The notes under the pieces are model-generated. The model saw only the letters and a program-made list of their open reading frames with translations. It ran no database searches and was not told the origin of the DNA. Position numbers and translations under genes: made by a program. Of a DNA stretch of 64,000 bases, positions 33,174 to 43,707 are shown one piece after another. Source of the stretch: Nicotiana tabacum (taxonomy: Eukaryota > Streptophyta > Magnoliopsida > Solanales > Solanaceae); assembly GCF_000715075.1 (NCBI RefSeq), contig NC_134095.1, positions 61,066,419 through 61,130,418 of the forward strand. Reading direction: 5' to 3'. Position 1 is the first letter of the stretch; every line of letters starts with the position of its first letter.

Positions 33174-34078
33174 AATAATTTAATTAAGGGATGGGCCATT
33201 TTAGCGAATTTCCCGTCCTCATCCAAAATGACAACGCGTTAGTCTCTTTAGGCGCGTACTTTTAATAATTTACTTTCTTAAACTCGGGTGCACATTTATG
33301 TGACCCAAATCCAAATCTCAACAAAGTCGAAATACGTCGATAATCACGGGTACATTGATTGTAACGTGATTCGAGATGCATTTCCATGACATTTGCAATT
33401 CTTTTTTAATAATGAACGAGACGAGCCTCGACGAAAGAAATACATAAGCTGTGGGACCCTCATTAAGTATTTGTAAAATTCCTTAGACTTCGTGATGGGC
33501 CGTTAAGCAAAAGTTCACGGCCTTCCCCAAAATGATAATACGCTAGTCGCTTTAGGCGCGCCTTTAATAATTTATTTTCTTAAACTCGGGTGCACATTTA
33601 TGTGACCCAAATCCAAATCTCAACGGAGTCGAAATGTGTCGATAACCACGGGTACATTGATGTGACGTGGTTCGAGATACGTTTTCACGACGTTGCAATT
33701 CTCTGTTAAAAATAATAATGATAAATAATAAAAGCGGTACACAGTAAAAATTTGCACATAGGTTCATAATTGTATAAAAATCATATAATTAAGCCGAATA
33801 TGACAGTTGAGCGACCGTGCTAGAACCACGGAACTCGGGAATGCCTAACATCTTCTCCCGGGTTAACTGAATTCCTTACTTGGATTTCTGGTTCGCGGAC
33901 TGTAATACAGAGTCAATCTTTTCCTCGGTTCGGGATTCAACCGGTGACTTGGGACACCATAAATCTCCTAAGTGGCGACTCTGAATTAAATAATAAATCC
34001 CGTTTTGATTGACCTTTAATTGGAAAAACTCCCTCCGCGCCCCTTTGTGGTGGCGCGGGTGAAAAAGGAGGTGTGACA
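29236..34078 (+). repeat. Right giant LTR
   Basis: 4843 bp, near-identical to 16268-20869. It has two length differences: about 205 bp at 31852-32057 that are absent from the left copy, and a (TA)n run of about 54 bp at 33117-33170. It is followed directly by primer-site and leader sequence, also present after the left LTR. Confidence 0.85.
33117..33170. repeat. (TA)n microsatellite in the right LTR
   Basis: About 26 TA units, against about 7 at the same site in the left LTR (19948-19962). The expansion is specific to the right copy. Confidence 0.9.
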
Positions 34079-34555
34079 GCTCTGGCGACTCTGCTGGGGA
34101 ATGAACCCAAAACCTCTAGTTCAGGGTTCAGAATTCGAGCTTAGATAAATTGTTACATTCTTAGATAAAAGGCAACCTTATAATTAACAGTGTAATTACC
34201 ACCAATTCTTACCTTCCCCTTAAGAATTGGAGAGTGTAATTACACCCCTCCAATTACACTCAATTTCATGCTCACCAAGTAATTACTTGGCCAAATAAAT
34301 ATGCCAAACTGTGTAGTTACACCCAATTACACACAAATCCAATTCCTTGGTGACTTTCCAAACAGGCTCTAAATTGTGTTTGCTTTTGGCGTAAAATTTA
34401 TAATAGTATTAGACCCATGTTTTCTATTCAAATTGCATCCATGCTTCAGTTTGTTCAAATGTATGACCTAATTGCAAAGACAAAACCTAGTTTGTTACAA
34501 AATAAACAATTAAAAAAGTGAATACAAATTTTTATGACATATCCAGTATTATCCC
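34079..34555. other. Leader stub and right part of the host TIR element
   Basis: 34079-34159 repeats the element's primer site and first leader bases (matching 20870-20950), then homology stops abruptly. From 34160 the gtgtaattac-rich sequence, ending ctttccaaacaggc near 34372, looks like the right part of the element whose left part ends at 16267. The rest shows nothing recognisable. Confidence 0.5.
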
Positions 34556-36712
34556 ACACTGTGGGGTCTGGAGAGGGTAATGTGTTCGCAGACCTTATCA
34601 CTACCTTGTTAGGATATAAAGGTTATTTCTAATAGACCTTCGGCTTAGAAAACACCACATTAATGAAAATACAGACAAGAACGGACAATACCAAAAAATC
34701 ATATAAAAGCAAAATAAAAATAACAACACAGTAAGGTGATCAACAATGAAAGAAAAGAACGGTTAGCCATAAAAACCTACTGCCCACAGAAAGCGAGACT
34801 GTGTGTCAATAGTACTGTTATGAACACTCTAGACTACCTACTCTAATACCCTAATCCTCGACCTTCATACCTTCCTATCAAGAGTCATGTTCATGGTCAG
34901 CTGAAGCTGCGTCATGTCTTGCCTAATCACCTTTCCCCACCTCTTATTTGGCCTACCTCTACCTCTTCGTAGGCTCTCCAATGTCAACCTCTCACACCTC
35001 CTCACCGGGGCATCTGTGCTCCTCCTTCTCACATGACCAAACTACCTAAGTCGCACTCCCCACATCTTGTCCTCAATAGGGGCCACACCCACCTTGTCGT
35101 GAATAACCTCATTTCTGATCCTATCTAACCTGGTGTGCCCGCACATCCATCTCAACATTCTCATTTCTGCTACCTTCATCCTCTGGACATGATCAATCTT
35201 GCATAGTCAACACTCATCCCCATACAATATCGTTGGTCTGACCACCACTCTGTAGAACTTACCCTTAAGTTTCGGTGGCACCTTCTTGCCACACAAAACA
35301 CCGGAAGCGAGTCTTCATTTCATCTATCCCTCCCCAATACGATGTGTGATATATTCATCAGTCTCCCCATCCCCCCTGAATAATAAACCCAAGGTACTTA
35401 AAACTCCCTCTCCTAGGGATGACCTGCGAGTCCAGCCTCACCTCCCCTTCCCCTCCTTGAGTCTCGCCACTGAACTTACACTCCAAGTATTCTATCTTGG
35501 TCTTGCTCAACTTGAAACCTTTGATTCCAGGGTCTGCCTCCGTACCTCTAATTGCACATTCACACTGTCTCGCGTCTCGTCAATCAACACAATATCATCT
35601 GCAAATAGCAGGCACCACGGCACCTCCCCTTAGATGTGGCACGTCAGTACGTCCATAGCCATAGCAAACAAAAAAGGGCTGAATGCTGACCCCTGATGCA
35701 ACCCCATCATAATCGAAAAATGGTCTGAGTCCCCACCTACCATCCTCACTCGGGTCTTTAATCCATCACATATATCCTTAATCAACCTTATGTAGGTAAC
35801 ATGTACACTTCTAGCCTCCAAACATCTCCATAAAACCTCCTTCTGAACTTTATCGTACGCCTTTTCTAAGTCGATGAACACCATATGCAAGTCCTTCTTT
35901 CTCTTCCTATATTGCTCCATCAATCTCCTAACAAGGTGGATGGCTTCTATAGTCGAACACCCTAGCATAAACCTAAATTGCTTCTCGAAAATAAACACAC
36001 TCCTCCTCACTCTTAGCTCTACCACTCTCTTCCAGACTTTCATAGTATGGCTAAGAAGCTTGATACCCTGATAGTTATTGCAATTTTGGATATCACCCTT
36101 GTTCTTGTATACATGAACCATCATACTCCACCTCTACTCTTCGGGCATCTTCTTCGTTCTAAAAATGACATTAAATAACCTAGTTAGCCACTCCAAGCTT
36201 GCCTTGCCCGCACTCTTCCAAAACTCCACCAGGATTTCATTCGGCCCGGTCGTTTTGCCCCTGCTCATCTTACACATAGCCCTTTCAACTTCATCAACTC
36301 TAATCCGCCTACAATGCCCAAAGTCACAACGACCCACGGAGAGCTCCAAATCACCTAGTACAATGCTCATGTCCCCTCCCCGTCCAAGAGACTATGGAAG
36401 TAGGTTTGCTATCTCCGACGGATAAGCCCCTTATCCGACAAACTCTACCTTCTTCGTCCTTGATGCACTTCACTTGGTCCAAGTCACGCGCTTTCCTTTC
36501 TCGCACATTGGCTAACCTGAACAACCTCTTATCCCCACCTCAGCCCTCGAGTTCCTCATACAAACGACTAAAATCTATAGTCCTGACCGCCATAACTGCT
36601 AGCTTTTGCCTCTTTCTTAGCCAACTTATAATGCTCCCTATTCGTCCTCTTCTCCTCCTCGCCTACACTTTTCACTAACTTCAAATACGTTGCTTTCTAG
36701 GTTTCCACTTTT
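34556..36712 (-). pseudogene. RTE-type LINE, 5'-truncated and broken
   Basis: Minus-strand non-LTR retrotransposon. From high to low coordinates: KARDLDQVKCIKDEEGRV (about 36470), KMSRGKTTGPNEILVEFWKS (about 36230), a reverse-transcriptase core with [33 protein letters not shown] and [13 protein letters not shown] (35650-36110), then the catalytic [20 protein letters not shown] (about 35570-35615) and [20 protein letters not shown]. Frames change repeatedly and stops are common. The 3' end near 34560 has the RTE-type ggtctgcgaacac / cagaccccac tail. The endonuclease part is missing. Confidence 0.85.
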
Positions 36713-37186
36713 TCATGCACTAGAAGGAAAGGCAAAAGAAGAAAATAAATAAAAAAGAAACAAAATTAGGAGTTGATAAGATAAAAAATCTAACTTGACT
36801 ATAATCACTCCAAAGTTATATTTATCGGATCAAAGCACCCATTACTTGGATGACACTAAATAGTAAACTTAGGATCCTTTGGTTAGTTGTACACAATTAC
36901 ACAATAATTGTATTACGGTGAATATAAATCGAGTAATTATATATTTGTAATGTAATCAAAATTTCGCTTATATGCTACATGAATATAGCAACAATGTCTT
37001 AGTTCAATAGAAACAACGTGAGTACAACATGAATTAGAGGGTAGGTAAGAGGGGGGGTGACAAATTCTTCCTACTATATAGAGGAGGCTTAAAGCATGAG
37101 AAGATCGTCATGTCTGCTTGCTGACGAATGAGCAGTTTTGATATTTCATAATGTTTATGCTTTAGGTACTTTCCCTGTATTGAAAA
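36713..37186. other. AT-rich spacer, no gene
   Basis: Nothing coding was seen. 36885-36965 (ttgtacacaattacacaat, aattatatatttgtaatg) resembles a piece of the same gtgtaattac element type that flanks the Ogre-like insertion. Confidence 0.4.
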
Positions 37187-37364
37187 ATTTTATTTTGTGT
37201 CTCACACAACTGACATTAATTGTGTGAGGCCTTTTTTTGTCTCACAACTGTGTGGTCCCAGAATTTTTATGGACCCAGATGTGTAAGATATGGGTCCACA
37301 AATATGTAAGATAAAAAGAGGCCTCACACAACTAGTGTAAGTTGTATGAGTCACAAAATAAAAT
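37187..37364. mobile_element. Fold-back MITE-like inverted repeat
   Basis: The left arm attttattttgtgtctcaca is inverted at the right end (tgagtcacaaaataaaat). Inner pairs ctcacacaac/gttgtatgag and tggaccca/tgggtcca extend the fold. About 178 bp. The TSD is not certain because the flanks are A/T-rich. Confidence 0.6.
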
Positions 37365-37557
37365 AAAGACCATACTTTTTGCATGTATTCTGCATGTGGG
37401 CCCCATAACTTTTTTGGCCTACTATATCCGAAGTTTTTTGTATAGCCACATATGTTTACCCATAAAGCGATACAATTGAATTTATACGTGGTTTTTAAGA
37501 AAATTAACTAAATTGATCCTGAAATAATAAAATAATCAAAGAATTATGCAATACTTA

Positions 37558-37939
37558 TAGCCTGTTTGGCCAAGCTGCAAAAATCAGCTTATTTTGAGAA
37601 GTGTTTTTTTTCAAAAGTACTTTTCTCAAAAGTACTTTTGGTGAGAAACAATTTGTGTTTGGCTAATTAGTTTGAAAAGCACTTCTGAGCAACAATTAGT
37701 GTTTGACCAAGCTTTAAAAAATTACTTCTAAGTGTATTTTTCTCAAAAGTGTTTCTCAAAAAAGTGCTTTTGGAGAGAAGCTACTTTTTTCTGCTTCTCC
37801 AAAACTGCTTCTGCTTCTCCTTAAAAGCACTTTTTTTACTTCCAGAAGCTTGGCCAAACACCTCAATTTTTGGCCAAAAGTGCTTTTGGCAAAAAAAAGA
37901 AGCACTTTTGGCCAAAAATAAGCTTAGCCAAACAGGCTA
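37558..37939. mobile_element. PIF/Harbinger-type MITE with TTA target duplication
   Basis: 382 bp. The termini tagcctgtttggccaagc and gcttagccaaacaggcta are inverted with one mismatch. Flanking TTA is at 37555-37557 and 37940-37942. The interior has repeated 'aaaagtactttt' / 'aagcacttt' phrases. A small open frame inside is not a gene. Confidence 0.8.
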
Positions 37940-38099
37940 TTAGCCTTAAAATATAGACGAAACGGCAGAAGCAACAGTTCCGAGAATAAGGTTTCCGGGC
38001 ACAACAATAATTTGTATATAATATATTCTAAGTTTGCCAGAAAATTCCTCCCCTTTGCAATGATAGTTGAGCTTATTATTTATAGCTACGTCTAGGGAA

Positions 38100-39060
38100 G
38101 GAAGTCCTAGGATCATGCCCCTCTTTAATGTCAATTATGAGGGTCATTGATGAAGATGTAACGGTGAGCATAAGTGCCAAATTTCTTGTAACGGACAATC
38201 GTATTTAATACCATGTAATATTCCTTATTAAATGCTACTGGGCGAGGAGTTTTTATTACATCCTTATGAGCGTATTCTCCCCGGTGACAGATGAAACAGT
38301 TGCCTTCGGTCTTGGACATTCCCCCCGTTTTAGGTTCCAAATGTCCCTTTTTTGGACGGCTACGTGACATAGCGTATTTTACCCTATACAGATAGTCCCC
38401 CTGCTTTCCGGTGACATAACTTTGTGTTACCGAAAAGTTGGTAGAAACATTCTTTTGGCGGGAATTACTATAACTCCCTTTGAAGGCTTTTAATGGTTGA
38501 TTAGACGCGCATCTCTCCGCATTTAATGTCCCGAACACGCGTCATTCCATGATTCAGCATAGCTTTTGCCGATTATAGAGGTAATTGTTGTGATATTTCC
38601 AAAAAGTGGACAAATGTCCATCTATGTGGCAAGATGCATACAAGTTTTGACAATTATACTTGACAAATGACAAGAAAAACCTTAAGCTTTTTGCCTATAA
38701 AAGGACTTCCCTTCAGCCAAATTGACACGACAGAAACATCATTTCTTTCATTTCCTTTCACGCCTCTCTTCTTCCTTTGTTGTCCAATATTAAATATTAG
38801 TAATTGTTTCCTTTCTTAGTTACTTTTTCTACTAGCTATCTAGGTTTGTAATTTAATATTTTGCCGATTCCTGTATCCTCCCTAATAGAAGTAGGCTTGT
38901 TTAATCCTGGAGAGATATTTCACACTGTTGAAATAGTTTCTTAGGACTGTGCCTAGCACGACTCAAGTCAATCCGTGTTTCCGCTTACAAATAATATTGA
39001 AGCAGTGTTATTATTGAAATTCTTGCTGTCAATTACTACAGTAATCATGACCATGAATTT
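38100..39060. repeat. LTR-like non-coding retroelement sequence
   Basis: Contains phrases I associate with solanaceous LTR retroelements (cagatagtccccctgctttc; tataaaaggacttccctt near 38696, a promoter-like TATA) and leads into the transposon ORF at 39204. The 135-residue minus-strand frame at 38131-38538 was not recognised. The LTR boundaries were not established. Confidence 0.4.
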
Positions 39061-39203
39061 AGCCGCCAAAACTTTTGCTTATACGCATCAACTTTCTCTC
39101 TTATACTCTATAATTTTCCAAGCTTCTCTTATGTGACTTGCATCTTTGTTCTCCATCTTTTCTCTAACTTTCTTCGAACAAAAAACCTTCTTCTTCTTCC
39201 ACA

Positions 39204-39640
39204 ATGGCTTCTTCCTCAAAGCGCACCAGTTTTTTAAAGAACAAGAACAAGGTCGATGACTCTGTTTCTCCAATAGTGGGCTCCATCATCCCTAGAAGTC
39301 TTATTACCACAAAAGACTTTGAAGAAAAATTCCTTACTGCTAACTCTCGTACATGGGCCGTCAGTAGGTACCCTTCTTCCATCCGTCCTTCCAGCATTCC
39401 TGTTGTGATGGATGACTGCTGCTGCCATGATTTGAAGATTATTGCTCCAGATCTATCAGATTGAGTGACCCTACCCAAGGAGGGTTTTACGTATTTTTAC
39501 ACGTATTCCTTTTACTTTGGGTGCATTTTCTTTGAGCGGAGAGCTTGATTCCGTGATTGCGGAGTTTTTCCTCCGTTATCAAATACCTGGGATCGATTGT
39601 ATCATACTACATTCTACACTTAGTTGTGCATATTCATGAG
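39204..39640 (+). pseudogene. Putative plant transposon (gag-like) protein, N-terminal fragment
   Basis: Opens MASSSKRTSFLKNKNKVDDS, then SIIPRSLITTKDFEEKFLTA, SRTWAVSRYPSSIRPSSIPV and IIAPDLSD before a stop at 39462-39464. After a frameshift, LSGELDSVIAEFFLRYQIPG continues the same family. I recognise this as the start of a common solanaceous retroelement protein; it is truncated and broken. Confidence 0.6.
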
Positions 39641-42217
39641 TTGGACCCAGTCGAGCTTTGTGAACTGAGTTGTTTGCTGTTCTGTGGAGATCGAGGTAGA
39701 GCTACTTGATTGCAGTACCTGACGTCTCTTCCTATTTTCCTTTGATGTTATTGTTGTTGTTGTTTCAAACAGTATGTTTATATTATAGACTTATATTCAT
39801 ATTGTAGAGTTCATGACTCCGTGTTTCCAGTTCTGGGGAGTTAATGTGCTATGGAGATCGAGGTAGAAGTTGATATTGCTTGATGACTCCATTGCAATCT
39901 TGAGATTAGCTGACAGATTTGGTTATGATATATGGGTGACGATCCAATCAGGGGTTTGGAACAAGCTTCTTAATTTTCATTGCTTTACCCATATTACTTA
40001 TTGGTGTTGTAGCTCTGTCATTTTGGTAAGCAAAGGTTTTCGGCTAGTCTCCTATAATGTTTGGACCAAGAAAATGACACAATCATCGAGGCCTAATTAA
40101 GAGAAGAAGAACCGGAAGATGGTGGCTTTCTGGTTTCTTAATATTAAAGAGCACTTAATAACAATTAAAGGAGAGCTAGACCATTGCAACTTTCCTGAGA
40201 CATACTCTTTACTAATTATTCTTATATCTTGTATCTTTTTATTTCCAAGTACTTGTTGAGACTTCTGGTTTTGTAGAACGAGTTTGTGAAATCCTTTTAG
40301 CAGCTTTTTTCTCCTTCTTCAACATCCGAGTTTATGACTTGTATAATATTACATGGAGAGCTTAGTAACAATTAAACTAGGAATAGAGAGCTGGTAATAA
40401 CCTCAACTTGCCGTAGTTTCAAAAGATTAATTATCCCATCTTTTTAATCTTTTGTTATGCTTTGTTCAATTTCGAATTAAACAATCATTTTTCAAATGAA
40501 CATGCATTTTAGTTTAGCACATAAAACTTGCAAATTAAAGGAATAAGTTTGGCGCTAGCATGGTAAAGACTATGGATTTCATAAAAGCAATAAGTTGTTG
40601 TCCAGAGAAAGAAAACTAATTTGGAGAATTTCTCATGCCTTCCTATATGTTGAAACAAATTTGCAGATTAGGCAGTTTATGGAGCTGTTATCTTGCACAT
40701 TAGTTAGTCATGATACTACAAGTTCTTCTCCAACAAATTACTTGACAAAACGTACGGAAGAAATGGGAGCCTACACTTGTATATTGAAATATAAAGCACT
40801 CAACCAAAACCAGAGGAGGATGTCCTAAACTCATTGTGGAAACTTCAAAAAGTTAGAACCATTACCAATCAATTAGGACAACATAGGGACTAGCTCCATG
40901 GATAAGTATCTGCTTTCTCTGCCTGCTTTAAATATTTTTTGTCTGCTCTTCGCAATTTTGCTTTCTCTGGGTAAGGAGCTTATTGTTTTGAAAACCTTAT
41001 TCCTTACAGTGCTGGCCATTGAATGCCAAACTTAATTAAAGTATCAAGCTAATTAAGAAGTAAAAAGGTTTAAAGCGAGGCGAGTGGAAAATGAGAAGGA
41101 AAGAATAGAATATCAAGAAACACTCTCACTAGTGATAAAAATGGTGACTGTCTTATCCATAGTTGCAGCTAAGCAATATGATGAATGGATGTCTATAATA
41201 CTTTCCTACACTGTGCACAAGTGTATATGACTCTACTGTAGCCCGGCAGGGAAACATAATGCAAACTTCTTGTAGAACCAAAAGTATGTCAGAATTGAAA
41301 TTTGTAAATAGCTCAAAATATCTTGTCCAAAAAAGTTTAAATATGTGTCACTATTACTTTGATTGTAGAGTTTAGTAAAAAAGATAAACTTTTGAAACGT
41401 GTTGTCTAAAATAAATGGAATTATAAATTATACTATTAATAATAAAATTGAAGATTTAAAGGTATTCCATAATGGATCTATATTTACTGAAGAGAGATTG
41501 ATTCCAAGGACAAACAATATCGGATACAAGGAAAAAGAACTAAAAAGGGAAACAAGAATGGAGGGAGGTTCCAGAGTGCTCCAACAAGAGCGAAATCAAA
41601 TTAAAGAAAAGACTCAGTATTTCCATACTCTACACGATACACCCTCCTGCTATATATAAGCTTTGTATTCTTTTCAGCTCAACAGTCTTGTCTCAACCTG
41701 GATCCTATATCACACGTTGGGTTTTGCTCAATTCAGCAACTGGCCCAAATATCTTAGCTTCTAACCCAATAACATAATCAATAATGGGCCTATTCATAAC
41801 AATGTCATTCTTTTTTGGATTCTTTTTAGAGTACAATAAAAAGAAAAGTGTGCCACATAAAATGAAACTGAGGGAATAACATATTCTATGATAGTTAAGA
41901 TCAACAATTGAATGTTTTTGTCAGGAGCTTCTAATTTTGCTCCCTTGGTGATTTGAACCCACAACTTTAGGGTTGAAAATGGAGGATGCTAACTACTTGA
42001 ACAAATCACTATTGTCAAAAGTTTTAAAACTTGTGATTTTAAATATATAACAATTTATAAAGCGATGAAACTTTCGAAACTGGTGATCTTAAACATGACA
42101 TAAAATTTGTGTGCCTATAAAAAATTTTTACTAAGAAAATATAAAATATATCATTTGTTTTAGAAGGATATAATAAGAAATTAGTGTCAAACAAAATGGA
42201 AGCCAGGTAGGAACCAG

Positions 42218-42800
42218 TAGGGGTGTTTATCGGGCGGATAATTACGCTAATGGTTTAGCTTATCGGTTATAGAATTATAAATGTAGTAATCCGCTAGCCA
42301 TCCAATAAGACAACGAGCGAATTGGTATCAGATTTATGATTATCGGGCGGTTTATCGGCTAAACCAAATTGAAATTTTTTGAACAATCAATACCAAACAG
42401 CTAAATGCATAGTTCAAACTGTCTCTGTTTGTTTTTAAACAATCAATACTATTAGCATTGTTATCCACAAACGTAATACTATGGCCTAAAGAAGAATGCA
42501 ACTCATGTCCACTCATAATTCATGAGAAGCCAGAGACGACTGTCATTAGCTACAGACAGTTCTATCATTCTATGTACAACTACTTATGCAACAATGTAGT
42601 AACAAATTTATATACATAGGGGTAAAAGTGTAAATATAAAAATTCTTAACGGTTTACCCGATAAGAAAATTGAGTCATTCGCCCCCAAACCGTTAAGCCG
42701 TTAATTATAAAATCTCAATCCGTTCATCATCTATTATCCCGATAATTTGATATCAATAAGCAATAAGGCATATGTTGGGTTTGATTTTGCACGGCCCTAG
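42218..42800. mobile_element. Possible hAT-like MITE
   Basis: Begins aggggtgtttatcgggcggat and ends near cacggccctag. The interior has repeated 'cgggcgg-ttatcgg' and 'cgttaagccgttaa' phrases that partly pair. TSD not identified. Confidence 0.35.
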
Positions 42801-43027
42801 TAAGCGGTGATAGTTAAAGAGGCGAACGAGTGTATAGACATAGAGTAGTTATTAATGAGCAAGGCCCACAAAACCACAATCCAGAATTCTGCATTACAAG
42901 AAAAGGACTCTTCCCTCTTTTTACTCCACACTCCACTCTCCCACCTGTTTTCACTTCATTATTCTAAAGCAAAAGGCCCCGACTAGAGTCTGAGACTTGT
43001 AAAGAGAGATGCCCATCACTTTTTACT

Positions 43028-43035
43028 TATAAAAA
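43028..43035 (+). promoter_or_regulatory. TATA box of the zinc-finger gene
   Basis: TATAAAAA lies 57 bp upstream of the ATG at 43092. The spacing implies a very short 5' UTR, so it is a plausible core promoter but unproven. Confidence 0.5.
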
Positions 43036-43091
43036 CCACAACCCCAACATTACTCTTTTTACAGTATTGTTATTATTCTCTCTTTCTTGCC

Positions 43092-43707
43092 ATGGCCAAA
43101 AGCAAAAGAAATCCCAGTATTAAACAATCCAAACAAAGCTCCAAATCAAGAAGCAGCAGCCATGGCCAGAAAGAAGAGAAACCACATTCATGGGCAGTTG
43201 TAAGGAGCCTATTTACTTGTAAACATCTACAAGCAAGGCCAGAACAGCAGATAATATTGAAAGAAGAGAAGATTCCTAAATGTGAAGAACGCGGCGACAA
43301 CAACAAAAAGTGCAAGAAAATGAAGTGTTCAGGGTCCATTTGTAGCAACACAAAAGTCATGCACAGGCCTGAGCCATCACCATCTCCTCCCAAAGGACGT
43401 TCTTGTAAAAATAATGGATCCACAAAAGTTACTCTGAATAATAATAATGCCATTAGTAGTTTTTCCTCTGCTTCTTCTTCTTCTTCTTCTTTTTCGCTAC
43501 ACTCTACTTCTGCTCCTTCTACTTCTCCAACTACTTCCTCTTTAAGAGGAATGCCATTCAGAAAACTTTCTGGTTGCTATGAATGTAGAATGGTGGTTGA
43601 TCCCATTGCTAGAGACCCTTCTTTGAGATCAACTATTTGTTCTGAATGTGGAGACATCTTTACGAAACTTGAGAATTTGGAACTTCATCAAGCTGTTAGA
43701 CATGCTG
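43092..43707 (+). CDS. Zinc-finger gene exon 1
   Basis: 616 nt from ATG (in context ttgccATGGCC) to donor CTG|GTAATT. It carries the whole C2H2 motif. The open frame continues into the intron to 43748, which would give a short intron-retained product. Confidence 0.9.

Larger units (their letters stand above)
16268..34078 (+). mobile_element. Ogre/Tat-like Ty3-gypsy element with giant LTRs, pol-less
   Basis: Two direct copies of 4.6 and 4.8 kb starting TGTGAGCACG and ending GGTGTGACA enclose 8.4 kb. The primer site TGGCGACTCTGCTGGGGA (20874-20891) matches the 3' end complement of plant tRNA-Arg(ACG) with one mismatch, as in Ogre/Tat elements. A purine tract ...gacaaagaggggcagc precedes the right copy. 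The interior has broken ORF1 and gag, then only a remnant of the integrase C terminus. Protease, reverse transcriptase and RNase H are absent. No TSD was found, and 81 bp of leader beyond the LTR are duplicated on the right (34079-34159), so the right end is not an ordinary 3' LTR end. Confidence 0.8.
39641..43091. other. Intergenic region, transposon debris, no gene recognised
   Basis: A 16-bp phrase, tggagatcgaggtaga, occurs at 39685-39700 and 39852-39867. The right end of a CTCCCTCC-type MITE (gtgccacataaaatgaaact, then gagggaataac) is at about 41840-41880. A ctatatataagc promoter-like site at 41648 may belong to a solo LTR. Possible MITE at 42218-42800. The remainder shows nothing I can name. 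Confidence 0.45.

Noticed and set aside
36165..36678. Plus-strand frames of 86 and 94 residues
   Set aside because: Antisense to the LINE reverse-transcriptase region.
38131..38538. 135-residue minus-strand frame
   Set aside because: Lies in LTR-like sequence; no recognisable domain and no gene context. Kept only as part of the retroelement region.
43073..43453. 126-residue minus-strand frame
   Set aside because: Antisense shadow of zinc-finger exon 1.
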